From: Microcystis aeruginosa LEGE 91341
GTDB lineage: Bacteria; Cyanobacteriota; Cyanobacteriia; Cyanobacteriales; Microcystaceae
DNA length: 34,965 nt
Assembly: GCF_015206885.1 (NCBI RefSeq)
Contig: NZ_JADEXY010000031.1
Location: 1 to 34,965 of the forward strand
Reading direction: 5' to 3'
This document shows, in pieces, positions 16,315-23,397 of the stretch (positions within the stretch are counted from its first letter, which is position 1; the number at the start of each line of letters is the position of its first letter). The position numbers and the translations under genes were made by a program. The notes beneath the pieces were generated by a model. The model saw nothing but the letters and a program-made list of their open reading frames with translations. It had not been told where the DNA came from and made no database searches.

Positions 16315-16355
16315 GGTTTTAACGGTGGATTACGCTGACGCTAATCCACCCTACT
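16315..16355. repeat. Repeat with GATTACGCTG, right copy; contains a perfect inverted repeat
   Basis: GGTGGATTA (16324-16332) and TAATCCACC (16342-16350) form a perfect nine-pair stem around CGCTGACGC. The stop codon of the SpoU methyltransferase (minus strand, 16341-16343) lies inside the right arm, so the last residues of that protein come from the repeat. Confidence 0.85.
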
Positions 16356-17135
16356 GTAGGATAATTGTCTTCTAGCTTCGTAGAGGATGACAGCAGTAGC
16401 GATCGCAACATTTAAAGATTCTACACCACCAAAGAGGGGAATTTTCACCGTTTCATCGGCTAAAGTCGCTAATTGGGGTGATAAACCGGCCCCTTCATTG
16501 CCTAATAATATTAAAGTCGGACGGGTAAAATCAATCTCCCAGTGGTTTTTGGTGGCTGTGGGTAAAGTCGCGATCGCTTTTACCCCCTGTGCTTGATATT
16601 TTTTCACTAAAGCCGATAAATCCGATTCTACCACTAGGGGCGATCGAAACCACTCCCCGGCGGAACTGCGGATCACTTTCGGGTTATCGATTTCGACGCT
16701 ATCGAGACTTAACCAGATACCCTGTACTTCCGTAGCCACAGCAGTGCGGATAATAGTGCCGAGATTACCCGGATCCTGCAATCTTTCCAAAACTAAGCCG
16801 AATTGTAGCGGATTTTGGGGGGTTGGATGAAGGTGATCACGGGAAATAGTGGCAATCACACCATCGGGATTAACCGTTGTTGCTAGGGAAGCGAGGACTT
16901 CCGGGGAAACTATCTCGACTCGTTTCGCTTGATTTTGAAACTTCTCCGCTAATTCTGCCTGTCTTTGCTGCCACTTTTCAGTATAACAAACCGTTTCTAG
17001 GGAACAATTCACCGCTAAAGCTGTCTCTAGTAAGTGGGTTCCCTCAATTAAGGACAAATTCTGCTCCTGTCGCTCTCTAGTGCGGTGTAGCTTGCGAATT
17101 TGCTTGATTAAAGGGTTTTGAACACTGCTAATCAT
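16341..17135 (-). CDS. SpoU/TrmH-family RNA 2'-O-methyltransferase
   Basis: This enzyme transfers a methyl group from S-adenosylmethionine to a ribose 2'-OH in rRNA or tRNA. The 264-residue product has an N-terminal substrate-binding domain (1-105) and a C-terminal SPOUT knot domain. Motif 1 is LERLQDPGNLGTIIRTA, motif 2 is ILLGNEGAGLSP and motif 3 is IPLFGGVESLNVAIATAVIL. The ATG at 17135 is preferred over an in-frame TTG two codons upstream. The target cannot be predicted from sequence. The end (SYSRVD then stop) is encoded by the inserted GATTACGCTG repeat, so the native terminus was probably replaced, just after the last knot helix (EARRQL). Confidence 0.9.
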   Translation of the reverse strand: MISSVQNPLIKQIRKLHRTRERQEQNLSLIEGTHLLETALAVNCSLETVCYTEKWQQRQAELAEKFQNQAKRVEIVSPEVLASLATTVNPDGVIATISRDHLHPTPQNPLQFGLVLERLQDPGNLGTIIRTAVATEVQGIWLSLDSVEIDNPKVIRSSAGEWFRSPLVVESDLSALVKKYQAQGVKAIATLPTATKNHWEIDFTRPTLILLGNEGAGLSPQLATLADETVKIPLFGGVESLNVAIATAVILYEARRQLSYSRVD

Positions 17136-17197
17136 AGCCAATCGGATTTTTTACCCCGCTAGGGCTGCCCTAAATAACTACGTTTTGAGGGAGATAA

Positions 17198-17281
17198 TGC
17201 GGAACTCGGGACTTGAACCCGAAAGTCTTTGCAGACACTAGAACCTGAATCTAGCGCGTCTACCAATTCCGCCAGTTCCGC
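17198..17281 (-). tRNA. tRNA-Leu (anticodon CAG)
   Basis: On the minus strand the acceptor arms GCGGAAC and GTTCCGC pair fully, with discriminator A. The D arm holds AATTGGTAGACGC. The anticodon stem CTAGA/TCTAG encloses the loop TTCAGGT, giving anticodon CAG for CUG codons. A long variable arm (TGTCTGCAAAGACT) marks a class II tRNA, and the T arm is CGGGTTCAAGTCCCG. The 84-base length fits leucine. CCA is not encoded and must be added after transcription. Confidence 0.96.
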
Positions 17282-17460
17282 ATTTTTCTTTCACAATCTC
17301 CCATCATACTATCGGACAATCCATAAGTCAAGATAGTTGAGATAATTAAGACAAAAATCGTTTTTCGACGTAGAATCACCGATAATTCGTTCAAAAATCT
17401 GATAAAATGCAGTCTAATTTTACCGAAGCTTTCCTTAGCCAAGACTACCAACTAAGATAA

Positions 17461-18786
17461 ATGAATGATCCTATGACTATCGATATCGAGCATCCCTATT
17501 TAGAAATTCAAGGTCGTCACTCTCTCAAGGGTGAAGTTAAGATCAGTGGTGCCAAAAATGCCGCTCTAGCGATTATGGCGGGTGCTTTACTCTGCTCCGA
17601 CGAGTGCCAGATTAGTAATGTACCTGCTCTAGCCGATATCGAGCGGATGAGTCAAATTCTCTCGGCTTTGGGCGTGCAAGTCCGTCACACCGGAGATAGA
17701 CTTGAGATTGATGGCAGAGACCTGCAACAAGCTCAAGCACCCTACGATCTCGTCTCCCAGTTGCGAGCCAGTTTTTTTGCCATTGGACCGATTTTAGCCC
17801 GTTTAGGAGAGGCAAAAGTTCCCCTCCCCGGTGGCTGTGCCATTGGGGCCAGACCAGTGGATCTGCACGTTAGAGGTCTACAGTCAATGGGTGCAGATGT
17901 ATTAATTGATGGCGGCATGGTACACGCCCGCGTTAAAGGTAATGGTCGTCTGAAAGGGGCGAATATTTATCTGGATTATCCCAGTGTGGGAGCGACGGAA
18001 ACCCTAATGATGGCGGCGACTTTAGCGTTCGGGGAAACCATTCTCGGTAATGCGGCCCAGGAGCCAGAGGTGATTGATTTGGCCAATTTTTGTGTTTCCA
18101 TGGGGGCAAAAATTCGCGGTGCCGGGACCAATACAATTGTCATTGAGGGAGTTTCCCGTCTGCACAGTACCGATTACAATATCATTCCCGATCGCATTGA
18201 AGCCGGGACTTTGCTGATAGCTGGGGCGATTACCCGCTCGGAAATTAGTCTTTATCCCGTGATTCCCAGCCATTTAGCTTCTGTAATTGCCAAACTGCAC
18301 GAAATCGGTCCGCAAGTGGTGGAAGATGGTCCCAATCGTCTCCGGATTATCCCTAGAGACTTAAAAGCCACCGATATCGAAACCCTACCCTATCCCGGTT
18401 TTCCCACGGATATGCAGGCCCAATTTATGGCTCTATTAACTTTAGCCGAGGGCGGTAGCGTGGTTAATGAGACGGTTTTTGAAAATCGTCTGCGTCATGT
18501 GGCCGAATTAAAGCGTCTGGGAGCAGATATCAAGGTCAAAGGAAATGTGGCTTTAGTGCGCGGTGTGCCTTTCCTCTCCGGGGCGCCGGTGATGGCCACG
18601 GATCTACGCGCTTCGGCAGCTTTGGTGGTAGCAGCATTGGCAGCCCAGGGGACTACTATTGTGCAGGGACTCCATCACCTCGATCGAGGTTACGATAATT
18701 TAGAGGGTAAATTAAGAGCATTAGGGGCAAATTTACGCCGGGTTGATCCTTTAGCCTTAGAATTGGCTACCCTGTCCCCATCTTAA
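17461..18786 (+). CDS. murA: UDP-N-acetylglucosamine 1-carboxyvinyltransferase (MurA)
   Basis: MurA catalyses the first committed step of peptidoglycan synthesis: transfer of enolpyruvate from phosphoenolpyruvate to UDP-GlcNAc, in the cytoplasm. The 441-residue product shows ISGAKNAAL (28-36, with the substrate-binding Lys-Asn), the catalytic loop [10 protein letters not shown] (123-132) with Cys126, and [11 protein letters not shown] near 320. The Cys form is sensitive in principle to fosfomycin. The start at 17461 could be replaced by an in-frame ATG at 17473; the extra four residues are not conserved features. The gene is divergent from tRNA-Leu and is followed by an inverted repeat rather than a co-directional gene. 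Confidence 0.96.
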   Translation: MNDPMTIDIEHPYLEIQGRHSLKGEVKISGAKNAALAIMAGALLCSDECQISNVPALADIERMSQILSALGVQVRHTGDRLEIDGRDLQQAQAPYDLVSQLRASFFAIGPILARLGEAKVPLPGGCAIGARPVDLHVRGLQSMGADVLIDGGMVHARVKGNGRLKGANIYLDYPSVGATETLMMAATLAFGETILGNAAQEPEVIDLANFCVSMGAKIRGAGTNTIVIEGVSRLHSTDYNIIPDRIEAGTLLIAGAITRSEISLYPVIPSHLASVIAKLHEIGPQVVEDGPNRLRIIPRDLKATDIETLPYPGFPTDMQAQFMALLTLAEGGSVVNETVFENRLRHVAELKRLGADIKVKGNVALVRGVPFLSGAPVMATDLRASAALVVAALAAQGTTIVQGLHHLDRGYDNLEGKLRALGANLRRVDPLALELATLSPS

Positions 18787-18840
18787 TAGGATGATTAGTT
18801 ATCGCTGTTCTATCGGTGTTGAGTGGATTCTCGTGAGCAA

Positions 18841-18882
18841 CAATATAGGACAGCGTTAATCGTGCTTGGCTGTTCTATATTG
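18841..18882. repeat. Inverted repeat downstream of murA
   Basis: CAATATAGGACAGC at 18841-18854 pairs with GGCTGTTCTATATTG at its right (to 18882), with one G-T wobble, around a loop of about 13 bases. A related half (CGCTGTTCTAT) lies about 40 bases upstream. It could act as a transcript-ending or stabilising hairpin, but no T-run follows. Confidence 0.65.
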
Positions 18883-18908
18883 ACGGAACCCTTCATCAGC
18901 GATCGCAT

Positions 18909-19511
18909 TTACCAAATCTTAGCCATTACTAACACAAACGCCGGCAATTCTGGATCACCACTAATGGTTTCAGGAGCATTTAAAATCTCTGGTTCTTGAT
19001 GGGGACGATAAATATAGACTTGGCGATTTTGGCGATCAATTAACCAACCCAATAAAGTACCATTGGCAATATATTCCTCCATCTTTTTCCGCAGACTGGA
19101 TACTGTATCACTAGCAGAACCTAATTCAATGACAAAATCGGGACAAATGGGGGCAAAAGAGGCTTTTTGTTTTTCTGTTAAAGCATTCCAGCGTTCTAAT
19201 TTAATCCAAGCGGCATCCGGTGAACGAGTCGCACCATTGGGCAGCGTAAAACCCGCACTAGAATCAAACCCAAGCCCCGTTCCATCTAGTTCTGACCAGT
19301 TCCCCAGTTGCAGAGCTATATTAAAATTGCGATTACCCGTATCTGAAAAAGCAGGGGGCATAACGATCACTTCTCCACTGGCACTGCGTTCAATGCGTAA
19401 ATCTCGATTGGCTAAACAAAATTCATAAAACTGCTCCTCCGTCATCGGCATAATCCAAGGAAGATCAATCATCAAAGGAGCCGAGGTCGCTTGTACAAGT
19501 AGTGTCGTCAT
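18909..19511 (-). CDS. Uma2 family endonuclease (DUF820)
   Basis: The 200-residue product belongs to the Uma2 group, a PD-(D/E)XK-fold family greatly expanded in cyanobacteria. Visible family features are MTEEQFYEFCLANRDLRIER near the N-terminus, VIVMPPAFSDTGNRNFNI, then SPDAAWIKLERW and CPDFVIELGSASD (the predicted nuclease acidic residues). LGWLIDRQNRQVYIYR and the ending LPAFVLVMAKIW complete it. Biological targets are unknown; many copies lie next to transposons or defence genes. The more usual ELRS is ELGS here, so activity could be altered. It shares layout with the Uma2 gene at 25433, but the two C-termini differ. Confidence 0.9.
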   Translation of the reverse strand: MTTLLVQATSAPLMIDLPWIMPMTEEQFYEFCLANRDLRIERSASGEVIVMPPAFSDTGNRNFNIALQLGNWSELDGTGLGFDSSAGFTLPNGATRSPDAAWIKLERWNALTEKQKASFAPICPDFVIELGSASDTVSSLRKKMEEYIANGTLLGWLIDRQNRQVYIYRPHQEPEILNAPETISGDPELPAFVLVMAKIW

Positions 19512-19822
19512 CGTTTACCCCTACTCAAGAATTAGATGAATTAACAACTGAATGCCCTTCAATCTTAACTTAGCTCTTGTTAACGGCATTATTGACTACT
19601 AAAAGATAGAAGGCGATCGCTCTTAACTTTGCTAAAGAAGCCTGACGAAGAGGAATGTAAATATTTATAAAAATGTAGCTTAAAATACAGTTTTTATGAG
19701 GAGTATGTGATTTTTTGGTTGTCCGTCTTTTCAGAAAAAGAAACCACAAAAGTCTCCTAATACCATCAATAAAATCTGACAATTTCCCTTCATTAATTGG
19801 AGTGGTTTTTATCAGTTGTCAT

Positions 19823-19884
19823 ACTAAATCCGTTGAGTAACGCACAGAAAACGGGTTTCTCCGAGAAACCCGTTTTCTATTAAT
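19823..19884. repeat. Palindromic repeat with 15-bp stem, copy 1
   Basis: AGAAAACGGGTTTCT (19846-19860) and AGAAACCCGTTTTCT (19864-19878) form a perfect 15-pair hairpin with a CCG loop. Before it, AAATCCGTTGAGTAACGCAC is shared exactly with copy 2 at 28541-28600. The 413-base gap 19512-19924 holds this element and AT-rich DNA; I see no gene in it. Confidence 0.9.
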
Positions 19885-19924
19885 GCTGGGGGATAGTTTT
19901 TCCTAGCTTAGGGGGATTGAAAGT

Positions 19925-20893
19925 TTAATTTTCCCTGAATCTTTGTAACAGTTCTGAGCGAGATAAATTAGCCAGAGAAAGAAGTAACCTGGTGCGTTCC
20001 GAGAGGGGAAGTTGGGCAATCTGTTCCACCAGACCAGATAATTCTGCATCTAGGCTGCCAAACCGTCCTTCTAGAAGACTGGTTATCAGCGATAGTTGTC
20101 CTTCTAAACTACCTCGTTGTATCCCCTCTTGTATCCCTTGTTGTATCCCTTCTTGCATCCCCTCTTCTTTCCACTCTTCTCGTTGCTTTAGATAAGCTGG
20201 TGATAAGTTCATGATGTCCTCCTGTTCTTCGGTACTTAAATTATCTCTCAATTCTAAATTCTTGCGCCAGTTGGCCAGAATTTCCAGTAAATTCTCTTGG
20301 AAAGGATTACCTTCAGGCAATTGCACTAATTCTTCTACTGCTCGTTTTTGAGTTCCTCCTTTCCCTAGCACCCTCAACCATAAAGTCTCCTCATTGACTG
20401 GTAATTGATGGATGGCAACGATTCCTGTTTTGAATAGACTAGGGGAAAAATAAACTCCTTTTCCCCACTCCTCTTTCATCCCCTCTTCCGGTAGGAATGA
20501 AGGGGGGATTCCCACGACTTCTTCAATCATTCTCGCTGAAAAAGTAGGCGTTAAAATCCAGAGAACTGGTAGTTCAGCTTCTGTTAGAGTTTTGCTTGTC
20601 CTTTTCGCCTTCCTTAAGACTTCGCCATGAACCGCATATAACTTGGAGATGCAACTGCGAATCTCTACCTCGGAGGGGGGGTTACGGAAGGGTTCAAATA
20701 AGCAGCAAGTCGCCGCCATTTTAGCGAGTAACCCCAAGGGTAATTCCGTCCTTGATGCTGTGGCTGGTTCAAACCAGACATCGATTTCTTGAACCTCACT
20801 TTTTACTTTCTTACTTTTTCTAATCGTTCCTAGAGGTGTTAGTAATTCCTCCAGATATTCCTTGGCAAATTGGTCGTGAATTTGGCGAGTCAT
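19925..20893 (-). CDS. Rpn/DUF4351-like protein (putative PD-(D/E)XK nuclease)
   Basis: The 322-residue product resembles the cyanobacterial group annotated as Rpn-family or DUF4351 proteins. It has an N-terminal nuclease-like part (QIHDQFAKEYLEELLTPLGT, then EIDVWFEP), a middle helical region, a run of EGxxxG repeats (EGMQEGIQQGIQEGIQRGSL near 243-262) and a C-terminal helical domain (LSLITSLLEGRFGSL and LPLSERTRLLLSLANLSRSE). Rpn proteins promote recombination and some act as phage-defence nucleases; activity here is not shown. The repeated TATCCC DNA in the EGxxxG part (about 20113-20165) could expand or contract in frame. The gene stands alone among repeats. Confidence 0.78.
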   Translation of the reverse strand: MTRQIHDQFAKEYLEELLTPLGTIRKSKKVKSEVQEIDVWFEPATASRTELPLGLLAKMAATCCLFEPFRNPPSEVEIRSCISKLYAVHGEVLRKAKRTSKTLTEAELPVLWILTPTFSARMIEEVVGIPPSFLPEEGMKEEWGKGVYFSPSLFKTGIVAIHQLPVNEETLWLRVLGKGGTQKRAVEELVQLPEGNPFQENLLEILANWRKNLELRDNLSTEEQEDIMNLSPAYLKQREEWKEEGMQEGIQQGIQEGIQRGSLEGQLSLITSLLEGRFGSLDAELSGLVEQIAQLPLSERTRLLLSLANLSRSELLQRFREN

Positions 20894-20980
20894 TGCAGTG
20901 GATAATTAAGCCGAGAAAGTGCATTAACAATCTTGTTAGATCATAGCAAGTTTTGAGAATTTATCGGCTCTCTTATTCTT

Positions 20981-21166
20981 TGTGTAACAAGTTTAACTTA
21001 AGTAGCTGGTTATAATTAAATTAAAAACGGATTTTAGGTTCGATCCCCCCTTAATCCCCCCTTGATAAGGGGGGTGTCGATCCCCCCTTAATCCCCCCTT
21101 GATAAGGGGGGTGTCTGATAACTTTTTCGGTCTTTGTGTCCTTTGTGTCTCTGTGGTTCTTCACAC
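20981..21166. repeat. Nested repeats: 128-bp repeat split by a composite element
   Basis: Reverse-complement parts of the 128-bp repeat appear at 20981-21000 (TGTGTAACAAGTTTAACTTA) and at 21130-21166 (TTTGTGTCCTTTGTGTCTCT). Between them lies a composite element with AGTAGCTGGTTATAATTAAA, two 37-base units with C/G runs (21041-21077, 21078-21114) and TGTCTGATAACTTTTTC. The gap 20894-21306 holds nothing else that I recognise apart from the promoter region of the next gene. Confidence 0.75.
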
Positions 21167-21306
21167 TCATTGCTTAAAGGCCCCTTCAAGTTCCCAGAGC
21201 CTAGTCACCAATATTCCGAAAGTGACAGAAAAGGGATAATCTTCCACTCAATTGCCCAAAAAAAAGGCTAGAATCGAAACATAGTATCGATCGCTAGAGA
21301 TTTTTG

Positions 21307-22014
21307 ATGAATTACAAAAAATTTTGCTTGGCTTTTTTGCTGTCCCTTATCCTCATCAACACTGGATTAGTTATGCCTAGTTACGCAGACGCAAGAGAAT
21401 TGAGAACAATTACCGTGACGGGAGAAGGAATAGAAAATATCCCCACTTCTCAAGCAATAGTGCGCTTAGGGGTAGAAGTTCAAGGCAAAGAAGCGGGAAA
21501 AGTGCAGCGGGAAACCGCCACTCGTAGCGATGCGGTGGTTAAATTTCTTCGTTCCCGTCAAGTGGAAAAATTGGAAACCACCGGCATTAGTTTACAGCCC
21601 AATTACGACTTCAGCAACAATCAAAGACGTTTAATCGGTTATGTCGGGGCTAATTTGATTAGTTTTCAGATTGATATAGCCCAAGCGGGGAGTTTAATCG
21701 ATGAAGCGGTGAAAGTCGGGGCAACACGCATCGATGGGGTAAGTTTTACTGCTGGAGAATCAGCGATCGCAGCTGCCCAAAGAACCGCTCTCATCAAAGC
21801 CACGGAACAAGCTAGAGAACAGGCCACAATCGTGTTACAGGCCCTTGGTTTATTGCCGAAAGAAACGGTTTCTATCCAAGTGGGTAATACCAGTAATCCC
21901 GTGCCAATAGCCCGCTCAGAAGCGGTTTTTCGGAGTGCCGATGCTGCCAGTAGCCCGGTTATCGGAGGGGAACAAACCCTGCGGGCTGCTGTCACCCTCG
22001 AAATTAGCTATTAA
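21307..22014 (+). CDS. SIMPL domain (DUF541) secreted protein
   Basis: The 235-residue product begins with a clear signal peptide (MNYKKFCLAFLLSLILINTG then LVMPSYADA), so it is exported to the periplasm or held at the membrane. The mature part is a single SIMPL/DUF541 domain, with ITVTGEGIENIPTSQAIVRL near its start, GISLQPNYDF in the middle and LRAAVTLEISY at the end. The family includes E. coli YggE, linked to oxidative-stress defence, and mammalian SIMPL; the biochemical role is unclear. The length is usual. I chose ATG 21307 over an adjacent in-frame TTG. The next gene follows on the same strand after 78 bases. Confidence 0.92.
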   Translation: MNYKKFCLAFLLSLILINTGLVMPSYADARELRTITVTGEGIENIPTSQAIVRLGVEVQGKEAGKVQRETATRSDAVVKFLRSRQVEKLETTGISLQPNYDFSNNQRRLIGYVGANLISFQIDIAQAGSLIDEAVKVGATRIDGVSFTAGESAIAAAQRTALIKATEQAREQATIVLQALGLLPKETVSIQVGNTSNPVPIARSEAVFRSADAASSPVIGGEQTLRAAVTLEISY

Positions 22015-22092
22015 GATCTGTAGCTAGGACAATTAACTACACATATCTAAACACCTCTTGCCTCTTGCCTCATCAAACTTTCGCCCTCATCC

Positions 22093-22980
22093 GTGAATTA
22101 TCCCAACTTTTTACCCACTGTTAGGGAGGGATTGAGTGAAGATACCTCCCTTGCTCTCCTCGAAAATATCCAACAAATTGCCATCGATAGCCCCATCTAT
22201 CCTCGATCGATTCTAACTACCTATAGTCAACAAGGGCAAGGTCAACCGCCTTTTCTCCTCCTGCACGGTTTTGATAGTTCCCTGCTGGAATTTCGGCGTT
22301 TACTACCTTTACTCGCCCAAAATAGGGAAACTTGGGCGATAGATCTGCTCGGCTTCGGTTTTACTGAGCGATACCCAGATTTACAAGTATCTCCGAAAAC
22401 TATTAAAAGCCATCTTTACCATTTCTGGCAAACTGCGATCGCCCAACCGATAATTTTAGTCGGTGCTTCCATGGGGGGTGCAGTGGCCCTAGATTTTGCC
22501 CTCTCCTACCCGGAAATAGTGGCGAAATTAGTCCTGATTGACAGTGCAGGACTAGCTAACCCCCCGGTTTTGGGTAAATTGATGTTTTCTCCCCTCGATA
22601 AGTGGGCAACTAATTTTTTAGCCAATCCCCGCGTGCGTCAAAATATCAGTCGTACTGCCTATTTTGATGCAACTTTAGCCACTGTTGATGCTTGCACCTG
22701 TGCCAATCTGCACCTGAATTGTCCCCACTGGAGTGAGGCTTTAATCTCCTTTACCAAAAGTGGCGGTTATGGGGCATTTTTGCCGAAATTAAGCCAAATA
22801 AACCGAGAAACTCTGATTATTTGGGGAGAAAACGATCAAATTTTAGGCACAAAAGACGCGGAGAAATTTCAGCAGGCCTTACCTAATAATCAACTGGTTT
22901 GGATTCCTCGCTGTGGTCATGTTCCCCACCTCGAAAAACCGGAACTGACCGCGGCCGCGATAGTTAAATTTGCGAACTAA
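22093..22980 (+). CDS. Alpha/beta fold hydrolase
   Basis: The 295-residue product has the alpha/beta hydrolase core with oxyanion motif LLLHGFDSS (56-63), nucleophile elbow GASMGG (124-129, Ser126), acid D248 (WGENDQI) and H276 (CGHVPHLEKP). The cap between about 155 and 235 holds an odd cysteine-rich stretch (TVDACTCANLHLNC). The start is a GTG at 22093; an upstream ATG in frame is not present. The substrate cannot be named; relatives include esterases, haloperoxidase-like and C-C bond hydrolases. No signal peptide is visible. The next small gene begins nine bases after its stop, so they may be co-transcribed. Confidence 0.9.
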   Translation: MNYPNFLPTVREGLSEDTSLALLENIQQIAIDSPIYPRSILTTYSQQGQGQPPFLLLHGFDSSLLEFRRLLPLLAQNRETWAIDLLGFGFTERYPDLQVSPKTIKSHLYHFWQTAIAQPIILVGASMGGAVALDFALSYPEIVAKLVLIDSAGLANPPVLGKLMFSPLDKWATNFLANPRVRQNISRTAYFDATLATVDACTCANLHLNCPHWSEALISFTKSGGYGAFLPKLSQINRETLIIWGENDQILGTKDAEKFQQALPNNQLVWIPRCGHVPHLEKPELTAAAIVKFAN

Positions 22981-22989
22981 AAACTTATA

Positions 22990-23397
22990 ATGAGATTATT
23001 GGACCCTATAGTGCCAACTTTTATGAAATTTTTGCCGATCGCTCTTGCTACATTCAGCCTTCTGAGTTTATCTGTCAATATTCCCGCTACCGTAGCCACA
23101 CAACAGCTTTTTTGTCGAGGCCGCATGAATAACGGTTGGTCCTATTCAGCAGAATTTATCAATGGACGTTTTGAGCGCATTCGCTGGAAGCGTTCCGGTC
23201 AACCTCCCCAAGTTTCTAGCCTTAGTTTTAAAAATACCAACAACAAAGGACAGCCGATTTATCGCGGCAGTTTATTCGCCGCAGTCACTGTCACTCTGAT
23301 AGACTTATCCAAAGGAGATGTCCGTCCCGGTTCGCAAATTTCCGTGGGAGTGGAAGAATGGGGTTGGTCGCGGGGAAAATGCGGTCTTAACAGATGA
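22990..23397 (+). CDS. Small secreted protein of unknown function
   Basis: I do not recognise a family. The 135-residue product has a signal-peptide-like region (MKFLPIALATFSLLSLSVNI, then PATVATQ); an in-frame ATG at 23023 would put that peptide right at the N-terminus and may be the true start. The mature part of about 95 residues looks all-beta, with two cysteines (FCRGRM and GKCGLN) that could form a disulfide. Its stop codon overlaps the start of hsdM in an ATGA arrangement. This ties the restriction locus to a host gene: hsdM translation may be coupled to this gene. The hydrolase gene lies nine bases upstream. Confidence 0.78.
   Translation: MRLLDPIVPTFMKFLPIALATFSLLSLSVNIPATVATQQLFCRGRMNNGWSYSAEFINGRFERIRWKRSGQPPQVSSLSFKNTNNKGQPIYRGSLFAAVTVTLIDLSKGDVRPGSQISVGVEEWGWSRGKCGLNR

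Noticed and set aside
19570-19782. A 70-codon minus-strand frame between the Uma2 and Rpn-like genes
   Set aside because: AT-rich DNA with irregular residue use and no motif; no overlap or spacing that suggests a real gene.
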